Positions 30,313-38,877 of a stretch of 64,000 bases of DNA are shown here, one piece after another. The DNA lies in assembly GCA_963744105.1 (NCBI GenBank), contig CAVUSJ010000004.1, positions 1-64,000 of the forward strand, read 5' to 3'. The position numbers and the translations under genes are program-made. Each line of letters opens with the position of its first letter. The first letter of the stretch is position 1. The notes beneath the pieces were generated by a model. That model worked only from the letters and a program-made list of their open reading frames with translations. It was not told where the DNA came from and made no database searches. This DNA is from DASUPK01 sp963744105. GTDB taxonomy: Bacteria; Actinomycetota; Thermoleophilia; Solirubrobacterales; 70-9.

Positions 30313-32796
30313 ATGCGCGGGACGCTCAGGGTGAGGGTGTGGGTTGCGGTCGCGGCGATGGCGTCGGCGATCCTGGCCCTGGCGCCGGCTGCGTCGGCCC
30401 AGACGAAGGCCGACCCGACGATCATCGCCCGGAACATCCTCCCCTCCGGCCAGTACGGCACTCCGGGCCCGAACGCCTCCGCCCAGGCGCAGATGTACAA
30501 CGCGCTCACCCCGCTCTTCGACCACGTCGTCTCGAACGACCTGTTCACGGACTACAAGTCAGAGAAGCTCTCCGTCGACACGGACGGCCCGACCACGCAG
30601 GAGAACGTCCCGTTCCCCGGCGTCACGCTGCTGCGTGACCGCTTCAACGTGCCCCACATCTACGCAAGCACGCACGTCGGCGGCGTGGAGACCGCCGGCT
30701 GGGTGCTCGCCGAGGACCGCGGCCTGCTGCTCGAGCAGACTCGCTACAACTCGCGCGTCGCCGTGATCGACGCGCCGGGGCTGAGCGCGATCGGCCTGAC
30801 CTCGAGTCTGCAGAGCTTCAAGCCCAGCGCCGAGACGGAGGCCGTGGTCTCGCAGGAGACCAACTCGCTGCTGAAGGCGGGCAAGGAGGGCAGGGCCGTC
30901 CTCAGCGACATCGACAGCTTCGTGGCTGGGATCAACGCGTACCTGGCGGCGACGCATTCGTCCAACGCTCCGTGGACCCGAAACGACGTCTATGCGGTCA
31001 ACGCGCTCAAGGGTCAGTTCCTCGGACAGGGCGGCGGCCGTGAGGCGCGCAACTCGGAGTTCCTGAGCGGCCTGCAGCAGCAGCTCGGCAAGGGCCGTGG
31101 CTTCCAGGCCTACAACGACCTGCGCCAGTTCAAGAACCCGCGCAGCGTCACATCCGTGCAGGGCACCTTCCCCTACGGACACATCCCGAGGAAGCACCCG
31201 GGCAGCGTGGTCCTCGACAACCACAGCTTCCAGGCGACCCCGGCGGTGCCGGCGAGCCTCGCCCGCAAGTTCGCCCCGCCGTCCCATTCGGTCCAGGCGA
31301 GCAACGAGCTCATGGTCACCGGCCGGCACTCGACCACCGGGCACCCGATCCTGGTCGGCGGTCCCCAGATCAGCTACTTCTTCCCGGGCCTGGTCCTCGA
31401 GATGGACATGCACGCCCCGGGCCTCAACTGGCGCGGCGCGACCTCGGCTCCGTTCCCCGGCTACCTGCTGATCGGGCGCACGAAGAACTACTCGACGACG
31501 CTGACCTCGGCGAGCAGCGACATCATCGACCAGTACGCCGAGACCCTCTGCGGGGGCAGCACCCAGAAGTACATGTACAAGGGGAAGTGCCGCGACATGG
31601 GGCACTTCAACGCCGGCACGCTGAACGGCGACCCCGTGAGCTTCCTGACGACGGTGCACGGCCCGGTCCAGGGGTACGGACGGGTCAACGGTCGCACGGT
31701 GGCTATCTCGCAGAAGCGCTCCAGCTACCTCAAGGACGTGCTCGACCAGCTCTTCTTCCGTCGCCTCTCCGACGGCCAGGTGAAGAGCCCGCAGACCTTC
31801 TTCAAGGCCGCGTCGCTGACGCCGCAGACCTTCAACTCGTTCTACATCGACAAGAGACACATCGCCGAGTACACGAGCGGACGCGATCCGATCCGGCCGG
31901 CGAACGTCGACCCCGGCCTGCCCACCAAGGGCACGGGCAAGTTCGAGTGGCGCGGGTTCCTGAAGCCGATGGCGCACATTCACGGCAAGGACAACAAGAA
32001 GGGCTACATGACCAACTGGAACAACGGAGCCGCCCGCGGATTCGGCGCCGCGGACGACGAGTGGATGCGCAACGGCTCCGTCGGCCGGGTCAACCTGCTC
32101 ACCTTCAACCTCAAGCGCCTGAAGAAGAAGGGACGCTGGTCACCGGCGACGATCGCCTCGGCGATGAACGCCTCGGCCACCCAGGACGTGCGGGCAATCG
32201 TGATGCTGCCGCTGCTCAACAAGCTGCTCCGCGGCTCGACGCCGCCGTCGCCGTTGGCGGCGCAGATGCTCGACCTGATGAACCAGTGGCGCCAGCACGG
32301 CGGCAACCGCCTCGACCTGGACGGGGACGGCAAGATCGACTACCCCGGAGCGGCCATCATGGATGCGGCCTACCCGAACATCGTCAACAACGAGATGGGG
32401 GCGCGGCTGGGACAGACCCTGCTGCCGCAGCTCAACAGCCTGGCCGGCCGCTTCGACGCCCCGCCCGGCGGCCAGTACGACGGCTGGTACCAGTACTTCG
32501 ACCGCGACATTCGCGGCCTGCTGAACGCCACCAACAAGAAGCGCAAGCACCGGCGGCTGCCCGACCAGTTCAACCTCTTCTATTGCGGCAAGGGTCGCCT
32601 GGCTGCCTGCCGGAGCCAGGTCTGGACCGCGATCCAGGCAGCGGGCGATCAGCTCGCCGCCCAGCAGGGCCCGAATCCCGCAGCCTGGCGGGCGAGCGCC
32701 ACTGCGGAGGAGATCCACTTCAGCCCGCTGCCGCTGATCACGATGCGGTACACGAACCGCCCGAGCGGCATCCAGCAGGTCATCTCGTTCAAGTAG
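30313..32796 (+). CDS. Secreted penicillin acylase-family Ntn hydrolase
   Basis: 827 aa from ATG 30313, directly after GAGGAGAGAGGA. A signal peptide (VAVAAMASAILALAPAASA) leads to the acylase alpha part (GVTLLRDRFNVPHIYAS, AGWVLAEDRGLLLEQTRYNSR). The autoproteolysis site is before Ser330 in VQASNELMV, which becomes the N-terminal nucleophile of the beta chain. ILVGGPQISYFFPGLVLEMD and TTVHGPVQGYG follow. The family hydrolyses amide bonds of beta-lactams or acyl-homoserine lactones. The longer spacer and ASNEL instead of GSNNW separate it from the second family member at 45324. Confidence 0.88.
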   Translation: MRGTLRVRVWVAVAAMASAILALAPAASAQTKADPTIIARNILPSGQYGTPGPNASAQAQMYNALTPLFDHVVSNDLFTDYKSEKLSVDTDGPTTQENVPFPGVTLLRDRFNVPHIYASTHVGGVETAGWVLAEDRGLLLEQTRYNSRVAVIDAPGLSAIGLTSSLQSFKPSAETEAVVSQETNSLLKAGKEGRAVLSDIDSFVAGINAYLAATHSSNAPWTRNDVYAVNALKGQFLGQGGGREARNSEFLSGLQQQLGKGRGFQAYNDLRQFKNPRSVTSVQGTFPYGHIPRKHPGSVVLDNHSFQATPAVPASLARKFAPPSHSVQASNELMVTGRHSTTGHPILVGGPQISYFFPGLVLEMDMHAPGLNWRGATSAPFPGYLLIGRTKNYSTTLTSASSDIIDQYAETLCGGSTQKYMYKGKCRDMGHFNAGTLNGDPVSFLTTVHGPVQGYGRVNGRTVAISQKRSSYLKDVLDQLFFRRLSDGQVKSPQTFFKAASLTPQTFNSFYIDKRHIAEYTSGRDPIRPANVDPGLPTKGTGKFEWRGFLKPMAHIHGKDNKKGYMTNWNNGAARGFGAADDEWMRNGSVGRVNLLTFNLKRLKKKGRWSPATIASAMNASATQDVRAIVMLPLLNKLLRGSTPPSPLAAQMLDLMNQWRQHGGNRLDLDGDGKIDYPGAAIMDAAYPNIVNNEMGARLGQTLLPQLNSLAGRFDAPPGGQYDGWYQYFDRDIRGLLNATNKKRKHRRLPDQFNLFYCGKGRLAACRSQVWTAIQAAGDQLAAQQGPNPAAWRASATAEEIHFSPLPLITMRYTNRPSGIQQVISFK

Positions 32797-32809
32797 CGAG
32801 AAGCGCTGG

Positions 32810-33046
32810 TCAGGAGTCCGCGCGCTCGCCGAGCAGCGCGCGGAGGCTCTCATGGTCCTCGGCGCAGGCGGAGCACCCGTCGAAGTGCGCCCGCATGCCG
32901 GGAACCGCCGCGTCCGCGTCTGCTCCGGCGAGCTCGAGCTCGACATAGCGATCGAGCTGCTCGAAGCACTCCTCGCAGCTGAGCTCGGGGCCGGCCGGGC
33001 CGAGCAGCCGGCCGACGATCCCATCACGTGGCGACCGTTCGGTCAT
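32810..33046 (-). CDS. Zinc-finger anti-sigma factor
   Basis: 78 aa. LSCEECFEQLDRYVELELAG is followed by MRAHFDGCSACAEDHESL with HxxxCxxC, the zinc-binding ZAS signature. No membrane segment, so it is a soluble redox- or zinc-type anti-sigma factor. The ATG overlaps the stop of the ECF sigma gene (ATGA), so the pair is made together and should form a switch. Confidence 0.85.
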   Translation of the reverse strand: MTERSPRDGIVGRLLGPAGPELSCEECFEQLDRYVELELAGADADAAVPGMRAHFDGCSACAEDHESLRALLGERADS

Positions 33047-33714
33047 TTCGCCTCCTCCGCCGGTTCGTCGATGATCAGTCCCCTGTCGGCGAGCGCCGCG
33101 CGGAGCTTGCGCCGCGCATCGTGCAGGGTCTTATAGAGCGCGCCGCGGGTGCTCCCGAGCCGATCGGCGAGGACGTCGATCGGGACTTCATTCAGCGCCA
33201 GTGCGACCAGCACCTCGCGCTGGCGCGGAGTGAGGCCGGTTTCGATCTCCTCCCGGATCGCCGCGAGCAGGTCGTTCATCTCCACCTCGCCCTGCGGCGC
33301 GGGGCCCGGATCGGCCATCAGCGACCATTCCTCGGCCTCGAGCGGCAGCTCGCGTCCCTGCCAGGCCAGCTTCCGGATCTTCACGGCCGCCTCGTAGAGA
33401 GCGAACTTGTACGCCCAGGTCGTGAACTGGCTCTCGCCGCGAAAGCTGTCCAGCTTGCTGAGGATCGCGACCATCGCATCGCCTGCGCTCTGCTCGGCCA
33501 TGTCCTCCTGGTCGCCGCCCCGGATCTGCGACAGCGTCGCGCACCGCCTCCGGACCTCGAAGCGAGCCGCCCTGAGCAGAAGCTCGCGCAGCTCGGTGAG
33601 CGCCGCGTCCCGGTCGCGACTCTCCGGAGCGAGCCGCTCCAGCCACCTCCGTGACTCGGAGTCCATCCTGTCCACCACCTGGGTCGGTTCAGCCATGGCG
33701 ATCGCCATGTCCAT
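33043..33714 (-). CDS. ECF-type RNA polymerase sigma factor
   Basis: 223 aa. Region 2 spans about residues 45-115 (EDMAEQSAGDAMVAILSKLDSFRGESQFTTWAYKFALYEAAVKIRK) and region 4 about 160-210 (LTPRQREVLVALALNEVPIDVLADRLGSTRGALYKTLHDARRKLR). No region 3 or 1. Paired with the zinc anti-sigma downstream. Divergent from a DoxX gene across a 104-bp gap with an inverted repeat, which may be its own target promoter. Confidence 0.92.
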   Translation of the reverse strand: MDMAIAMAEPTQVVDRMDSESRRWLERLAPESRDRDAALTELRELLLRAARFEVRRRCATLSQIRGGDQEDMAEQSAGDAMVAILSKLDSFRGESQFTTWAYKFALYEAAVKIRKLAWQGRELPLEAEEWSLMADPGPAPQGEVEMNDLLAAIREEIETGLTPRQREVLVALALNEVPIDVLADRLGSTRGALYKTLHDARRKLRAALADRGLIIDEPAEEAK

Positions 33715-33735
33715 TTAGCGTCATCCGAGCCTCGA

Positions 33736-33765
33736 TTCTTACCCCTCATCGGTCCGACGTAAGAA
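33736..33765. promoter_or_regulatory. Inverted repeat in the divergent sigma/doxX promoter region
   Basis: TTCTTAC (33736-33742) and GTAAGAA (33759-33765), perfect 7-bp arms 16 bp apart. This places a GTAAGAA motif facing each gene, as expected for paired -35-like elements or one operator. Confidence 0.4.
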
Positions 33766-33818
33766 CCGGCCCCCGGCCGACGCTCATCGGTTGACAGCTC
33801 AAAAAGGAGGCTTCATCG

Positions 33819-34325
33819 ATGTCCAGCGTCACCACCATCAGATCCGAGGACCCCACAGGTAAGTCTGAGGCTGTGTCCAACGGGCACGCCGCCGCGGCGG
33901 AGGAGCGCCCTCTCGGGATCGCCGCGCATCAGGCGTTCTGGCTGCTTCGCATCGCCTTCACCGTCGCGCCGATCCTGTTCGGGCTCGACAAGTTCTTCAA
34001 CTGGTCCGTCAACTGGCCGGACTACCTCGCCGGCTGGATCAACGACATCGCACCCGGCAGCGGGCAGGACTTCATGCACTTCGTGGGAGCGGTGGAGATC
34101 CTGGCGGGCCTCCTGGTCCTCCTGGCTCCACGCATCGGCTCCTTCGTGGTCGCCGCCTGGCTGGCGGGAATCGTCATCAACCTGCTGACGAAGAACCCGC
34201 CTCAGTACTACGACATCGCGCTGCGGGACTTCGGCCTGATGCTCGGCGCCCTCACTCTCGGACGCCTCTCCCTGGCCGTCGTGCCCGCCCGCAAGTCAGG
34301 GGTTCTGCCACCAAGGCCCTGGTAG
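33819..34325 (+). CDS. DoxX-family membrane protein
   Basis: 168 aa, with AAAAAGGAGG ribosome site 9 bp before the ATG. After a ~35-residue polar N-terminus come four membrane helices (AFWLLRIAFTVAPILFGLDKF, FMHFVGAVEILAGLLVLLAP, SFVVAAWLAGIVINLL, DIALRDFGLMLGALTLGRLSL). The family contributes to thiosulfate or redox-stress respiration in other organisms. Its position opposite an ECF/ZAS pair suggests redox control (inference). Confidence 0.82.
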   Translation: MSSVTTIRSEDPTGKSEAVSNGHAAAAEERPLGIAAHQAFWLLRIAFTVAPILFGLDKFFNWSVNWPDYLAGWINDIAPGSGQDFMHFVGAVEILAGLLVLLAPRIGSFVVAAWLAGIVINLLTKNPPQYYDIALRDFGLMLGALTLGRLSLAVVPARKSGVLPPRPW

Positions 34326-34358
34326 GGAGCTCGCCTCCCGCGGAACCGGGAGACTTCC

Positions 34359-35147
34359 GTGCCGATGGCGCGGAAGAAGAAGATCGTCGGCGCACACGTC
34401 TCGCCCGGCAAGCCCCTGAAGGAGGCCGAGGCGATCGGCGCGGACTGCGTCCAGATCTTCCTCTCCGACCCGCAGGGCTGGAAGAAGCCGCCGCCGCGCA
34501 AGGACGCCGAGGAGCTGCGCGCGTCGAAGGCGCCGCTCTACGTCCACGCGCCCTATCTGATCAACGTCTGCTCCCCGCGCAACAACGTCCGCTACGGATC
34601 GCGCAAGATCCTCCAGCAGACCTGCGACGCGGCGGCGGAGGTCGGGGCGGCCGCGGTCATCGTGCACGGTGGTCACGCCGACGACGACGTCAGCGAGGGC
34701 GTCGGCCGCTGGGTGCGCACGCTCGAAATGCTCACCTCCGAGGTGCCGGTCTACCTGGAGAACACTGCGGGCGGGAAGAACGCGGTCGCTCGCACCTTCG
34801 ATGCCCTGGCCAAGCTCTGGGACGGGATCTCCGGCACCGAGACCGACTGCGAGATCGGCTTCTGCTTCGACACCTGCCACGCGCACGCCGCGGGCGAGGA
34901 TCTCTCCGACGCGGTCGAGCGGGTGCTCGCGATCGTCGGGAAGATCGACCTGCTCCACGCGAATGACTCCCGGGACCCCGCCGGGACCGGCGCCGATCGC
35001 CACGCCAACCTCGGCAAGGGCGAGATCGGCGCGGACGTGCTCAGGGCGATGATCAAGGCGGCGGGACCGCCGGTCGTGGTCGAGACGCCCGGCGGCAGGC
35101 GCGAGATGCGCGCGGACGTCGAGTTCGTCCGCAAGGCCCTGGGCTAG
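34359..35147 (+). CDS. nfo: Endonuclease IV (deoxyribonuclease IV)
   Basis: 262 aa from GTG 34359; ATG 34365 is an alternative. AP endonuclease family 2 motifs with zinc ligands: GAHVSPG, LYVHAPYLINVCSP, VIVHGGH, VYLENTAGG, FCFDTCHAHAAGED, LLHANDSRDPAGTGADRHANLGKGEIG, and VVETPGG. It cuts DNA at abasic sites during base-excision repair. Its stop shares CTAG with the convergent ltrA-like gene. Confidence 0.93.
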   Translation: MPMARKKKIVGAHVSPGKPLKEAEAIGADCVQIFLSDPQGWKKPPPRKDAEELRASKAPLYVHAPYLINVCSPRNNVRYGSRKILQQTCDAAAEVGAAAVIVHGGHADDDVSEGVGRWVRTLEMLTSEVPVYLENTAGGKNAVARTFDALAKLWDGISGTETDCEIGFCFDTCHAHAAGEDLSDAVERVLAIVGKIDLLHANDSRDPAGTGADRHANLGKGEIGADVLRAMIKAAGPPVVVETPGGRREMRADVEFVRKALG

Positions 35148-36331
35148 GCCGTCGCGGTCCGCGCCACGGGCTCGCGAACAAACTCGACCGTCAGGCAGAT
35201 CCAGAGCGGGACCACCAGGGCGACGAGCTGGCCGAGCGCGGAGGTCGTGGTGCCGAGCGGGATGGTGGCCAGCGCGAGCGCCAGAGCCACCGCCCGCCAG
35301 CGCTTGAACGGGAGCCCCAGCACCAGCCGGAACCACGCGTGGCCGGCGAGGTAGAGGGCGGTCCCGCCACCCAGCTCGAGCGCGCGGGCGAAGCTGAGGG
35401 AGTCGAAGGCATGCCCGATCGCGCGCTCGAGGCCCGCGGCGATGCAGACGATCCCCAACAGCATCACCAGGTGCGCCCAGTAGTAGGCAACGTTCGTGTC
35501 GAAGAACTCGCGCCGGGTCGGGGTCATGCGCCGCAGCGCGCCCTCGGCCTCGGCGTCGTCCCCGCCGAAGTACACCCACCAGAGCTCGGTGCTCAGTGTG
35601 AGGCCCAGGGTCGCGACCGCCAGCATCTGCCAGCTGATGTGGGTGTGCGAGGCGCCGATCCCGACCGCGACCACCGACTCGCCGAGGGCGACCATCATGA
35701 CGAGGCCGTGCCGCTCGACGAAATGGCCGGGCCGGATCCAGCCGGCATCCTCCGGCACCATCGCCGGGACGACCACGAAGAGCGTGACCGCGAGGCCCCA
35801 GAGCACGTACTCGGTAGCGCCGCCGATGATCGCCCCGACCAGGATCAGAGCCCCGGCGACCAGGTTCATTCGCGCGAAGCTCCAGACACCGGCAACTGTC
35901 CAGCTCGCCGACTGCATGTAGAGGACGGTGTGGACGCCGATCACCACCAGGTAGGCGCAGGCGAAGATGACCCCGTTCTCGCTGAAGGCCGTCGGGATCG
36001 TCAGTGCGATCGCGAAGAAGGCCACCATCCCGCCGAGCAACGGCAGGCCGAGGGCGGCCCGATCCGGGGGGACCGCGTTGGTGAGCCACGCGAACGCGCC
36101 GTACATCCACCAGATCGCCGTCAGCATCAGAACGACCTGCGCGAGCGCCTCGCCGTTCGGGTGATGGACCAGGACGGCGGTCAGCTGCGTGATGGTGAAG
36201 ACGAAGACGAGGTCGAAGAAGAGCTCGACGGATGAGACCCGAAGCTCCCCCTCCCCCTCTGACCGAACAATCCGTTCGCTGTCCCCCATGCCGTCGCTCA
36301 TTGGGGGCATTCTCGTTACCAACTCGGTCAT
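35144..36331 (-). CDS. LtrA-like low-temperature-requirement membrane protein
   Basis: 395 aa. Start VSSVELFFDLVFVFTITQL and centre FVERHGLVMMVALGESVVAVGIG are the two LtrA signatures. About ten to eleven membrane segments. The Listeria locus was named for growth in the cold, but the biochemical function is not established. Divergent from the exoribonuclease gene with a 47-bp gap. Confidence 0.88.
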   Translation of the reverse strand: MTELVTRMPPMSDGMGDSERIVRSEGEGELRVSSVELFFDLVFVFTITQLTAVLVHHPNGEALAQVVLMLTAIWWMYGAFAWLTNAVPPDRAALGLPLLGGMVAFFAIALTIPTAFSENGVIFACAYLVVIGVHTVLYMQSASWTVAGVWSFARMNLVAGALILVGAIIGGATEYVLWGLAVTLFVVVPAMVPEDAGWIRPGHFVERHGLVMMVALGESVVAVGIGASHTHISWQMLAVATLGLTLSTELWWVYFGGDDAEAEGALRRMTPTRREFFDTNVAYYWAHLVMLLGIVCIAAGLERAIGHAFDSLSFARALELGGGTALYLAGHAWFRLVLGLPFKRWRAVALALALATIPLGTTTSALGQLVALVVPLWICLTVEFVREPVARTATA

Positions 36332-36378
36332 CTCACCGACCTGCTCTGTCCGTGACGCTCTCTAATTTCAGTGGCCTG

Positions 36379-37392
36379 ATGAGCGAGACCCTTTTCGAGA
36401 ACGGCAACTCACCGGAACCGCCCGGGGCGGCCCCGGCCCGCCTCCTGCGCGAGATGTCGGATGGCGAGCAGGTCACCGGCGCCTTCGTCGTGCGCGAGCG
36501 CGAGCGCCGGCAGAAGCGGAACGGCGAGGACTTCCTCCGAGTGGTGCTGGCCGACAAGACCGGCACGGTTCCCGCGATCGCCTGGGACGGGGTCGCCGAG
36601 TGCTTCGAGCTCTGCGCGCCGGGCTCGATCGTGATGGTCCGGGGCAGCTTCGCGATCCATCCCCAGTTCGGGCGCCAGATCAAGCTCGTCGCCGTCCGCG
36701 CGGCGGGCCCGGGCGAGTACGACGCCGAACAGCTGGCAGAGGGGCCACCGCGGTCGGTCGAGCTGCTCGAGGCCGACCTGCGCGAGCTGATCGGCACCGT
36801 CCAGAGCCCCTCGCTCCGCGAGCTGCTCGACCGCTTCTTCGGCGCCGGGACCGAGTCGTGGGCGCGGTTCCGCGAGGCGCCGGCCGCCAAGCACTACCAC
36901 CAGGCCTACGCGGGCGGCCTGCTCGAGCACACCCTCTCGGTCGCCCAGGCCGTCAGCGCCGCCGCCAACTTCTTTCCCGGCATCGACCGGGAGATCGCGG
37001 TGACCGGAGCGATGCTGCACGACATCGGCAAGACCGAGGCCTACAACGACGACCCACTGGCGATCGAGCTGACCGACGCGGGCCGCCTCGAGGGAGAGAT
37101 ACCGCGCGGCTACTACAAGGTGCGCCGCGAGATCGAGGACATCGAGGACTTCGATCCGGCGCTCGCCCAGGCGATCCTCCACATCATCCTCTCGCACCAC
37201 GGCCAGCTCGAGCATGGCTCCCCGGTCGTCCCCGCCACCCGTGAGGCGACCCTGGTGCATTCGATCGACAACCTGGGCGGCAAACTCGGGAGCTTCGACC
37301 GCCTCGAGAAGGAGCTCGCCGACGGCGAGAGCTGGTCCCGCTTCGACCGCGGCATCGATGGCTCGGCCTTCTTCGGCTCGCGCGCGGCGTAG
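36379..37392 (+). CDS. YhaM-like 3'-5' exoribonuclease (OB-fold + HD domain)
   Basis: 337 aa from ATG 36379. An N-terminal OB fold (GEQVTGAFVVRERERRQKRNGEDFLRVVLADKTGTVPAIAWD) is followed by an HD domain with ligands in LLEHTLSVAQ, GAMLHDIGKTEAYN, LSHHGQLEHGSP and HSIDNLGGK. This is the order found in Bacillus YhaM, a 3'-5' exonuclease on RNA and single-stranded DNA. Acts in the cytosol. Confidence 0.88.
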   Translation: MSETLFENGNSPEPPGAAPARLLREMSDGEQVTGAFVVRERERRQKRNGEDFLRVVLADKTGTVPAIAWDGVAECFELCAPGSIVMVRGSFAIHPQFGRQIKLVAVRAAGPGEYDAEQLAEGPPRSVELLEADLRELIGTVQSPSLRELLDRFFGAGTESWARFREAPAAKHYHQAYAGGLLEHTLSVAQAVSAAANFFPGIDREIAVTGAMLHDIGKTEAYNDDPLAIELTDAGRLEGEIPRGYYKVRREIEDIEDFDPALAQAILHIILSHHGQLEHGSPVVPATREATLVHSIDNLGGKLGSFDRLEKELADGESWSRFDRGIDGSAFFGSRAA

Positions 37393-37422
37393 AAGGGCAG
37401 CGGCCCTATAGCGTCCGCTCCG

Positions 37423-38232
37423 GTGGAGATCGAGACCGGCAAGGCGCTGCGTCAGACCATGGCGACCCCGATCGCCCTGATCGCGCTTGTGATCTTCGCC
37501 GGCGCGGCCGGCATCGCGGGGGCGGTGGCGGTCGGAGCAGCCGTCGGCGCCGGCGCGGCTGCCGCCGCTGCTCTCATCTGGTTCCTGACGGTGCTCGGGA
37601 TCGCCTACCGCCGCGCCCACAACGCCTTCTACACGGCCTACGCCCAGCAGCGGGGCCTTACCTGGGAGCACCACTCGATCGCGCCGGCGTCCACCCCGCT
37701 TCTTCGCCGCGGCGACACCCGCCGCGTCGACGAGAGCTTCATGGGGACCCTGCCGGGAGGCCTCAACGGCGAGCTCGCGCTCTACAGCTACGAGGAGAGA
37801 AGCTCGGGCGGCTCTGGCAGTCAGGCGAAGGAGATCCACCACTTCACCATCGTCGTCAGCGATCTGCCGGGAATGGAGGCCAGGCTTCCGGGCCTGTTCG
37901 TCCAGCGCCGGTCTGGCTTCCGGTTCCTGGACGGAGCGGAGGACGTCTTCCGCTCCACGGAGCGGGTCAGGCTGGAGAGCGAGGCGCTCGACCGAAAGTG
38001 CGAGATCTTCGCCGACCGGCGCTGCGACGCGAACTGGCTTCGTCAGCTCTTCGATCCGAGCTTCGTCGACTTCCTGGCGGAGGGGGCGCCCGAGGGCTTT
38101 GCCTTCGAGGTGGAGAACGGGACGCTGTGCGTCAACGTCAATCGCTACCGGGGGAAGGCCGAGGAGCTCGACGGGCTCTGCAACGCGGCGTCGAGCGTCG
38201 CGAAGCGGATCATCGACGAAGCGAACGAGTAG
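37423..38232 (+). CDS. Membrane-anchored hypothetical protein
   Basis: 269 aa, GTG start. Residues 14-60 form two closely spaced Ala/Gly/Val-rich membrane segments (ALIALVIFAGAAGIAGAVAV, AAAAALIWFLTVLGIAY). The remaining ~200 residues are soluble: MGTLPGGLNGELALYSYEERS, HHFTIVVSDLPGMEARLPGL and NWLRQLFDPSFVDFLAE. It resembles DUF3137-like or other two-TM proteins in layout, but I do not recognise the family with confidence. Confidence 0.6.
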   Translation: MEIETGKALRQTMATPIALIALVIFAGAAGIAGAVAVGAAVGAGAAAAAALIWFLTVLGIAYRRAHNAFYTAYAQQRGLTWEHHSIAPASTPLLRRGDTRRVDESFMGTLPGGLNGELALYSYEERSSGGSGSQAKEIHHFTIVVSDLPGMEARLPGLFVQRRSGFRFLDGAEDVFRSTERVRLESEALDRKCEIFADRRCDANWLRQLFDPSFVDFLAEGAPEGFAFEVENGTLCVNVNRYRGKAEELDGLCNAASSVAKRIIDEANE

Positions 38233-38244
38233 CTGGACGCCCGC

Positions 38245-38574
38245 CTACGGCGCGAAGCGCTGGGTGCAGTGCTCCAGCCGGTTCACGTTCTGGTGAGCCT
38301 TCTGGATGCAGCGCTGCAGCCTGTTGAGCTGGTTCAGGTCGGACTGGTGGGACCCGCCGCCGCTCGAGTTCACGTTGTGCCGGAGCTGCTGCTGGGCGAG
38401 CGTGGCCTGCTTCTCGGCCTGCTGGATGGGCTTCGAGAACGAGTCGATCGCGTTGTTCGCGGTGTCGGTCGCCGGCTTGATGGCGAAGAAGTAGACCGCC
38501 GCCAGGATGCCCACCGTGACGAGCAGGCCCGCGAGGCGCAGGCCGATGTTCCCCAGGAAGTCGATCGGCGGAAT
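38245..38574 (-). CDS. Small single-TM protein with coiled helix; start apparently ATT
   Basis: The frame opens right after a TAG at 38575-38577 with ATT CCG CCG and reads IPPIDFLGNIGLRLAGLLVTVGILAAVYFFAIKPATD, a complete membrane segment. Starting at the only canonical codon (GTG 38514) would cut this segment in half. The remainder is a Gln/Asn-rich helix (QQAEKQATLAQQQLRHNVNS) and a C-terminal CIQKAHQNVNRLEHCTQRFAP with two cysteines. 109 aa if ATT is used. Function unknown. Confidence 0.55.
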   Translation of the reverse strand: MPPIDFLGNIGLRLAGLLVTVGILAAVYFFAIKPATDTANNAIDSFSKPIQQAEKQATLAQQQLRHNVNSSGGGSHQSDLNQLNRLQRCIQKAHQNVNRLEHCTQRFAP

Positions 38575-38648
38575 CTATCGGCGCGGGCGCCATCCATCCT
38601 CCGTAGTTGGCCGTATTACGCAGGACACCAACGAGAAGGGATGACTCG

Positions 38649-38837
38649 ATGTTGAGCAGAACCGGCAGGTGGATCGTGGCGGGCATCGCAGCGCTGGCAC
38701 TCTCAATCGGAGGCGCCGGACTCGCGTTCGCGGGGCATCACCACCACCATCACCACCACGGCATTCCGCAGCACAACGGCGGCGATCACGACGCCGACAA
38801 CAACGGCGGACCCAGCGACGGCGACGGCAGCATCTAG
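38649..38837 (+). CDS. Secreted small peptide with natural octahistidine
   Basis: 62 aa from ATG 38649; GAGAAGGGA ribosome site upstream. Signal peptide MLSRTGRWIVAGIAALALSI with cleavage around GLAFAG, then eight consecutive histidines, GIPQHNGGDHDADNNGG, and PSDGDGSI. The mature part (about 33 aa) is almost only His, Asn, Asp and Gly, suggesting extracytoplasmic metal binding (inference). Lies in a group of small envelope genes; the next ORF encodes a lipoprotein. Confidence 0.7.
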   Translation: MLSRTGRWIVAGIAALALSIGGAGLAFAGHHHHHHHHGIPQHNGGDHDADNNGGPSDGDGSI

Positions 38838-38877
38838 CCGCCGCCGGCCACTCCTGGCACTTGTCGCCGCGCTCGCG

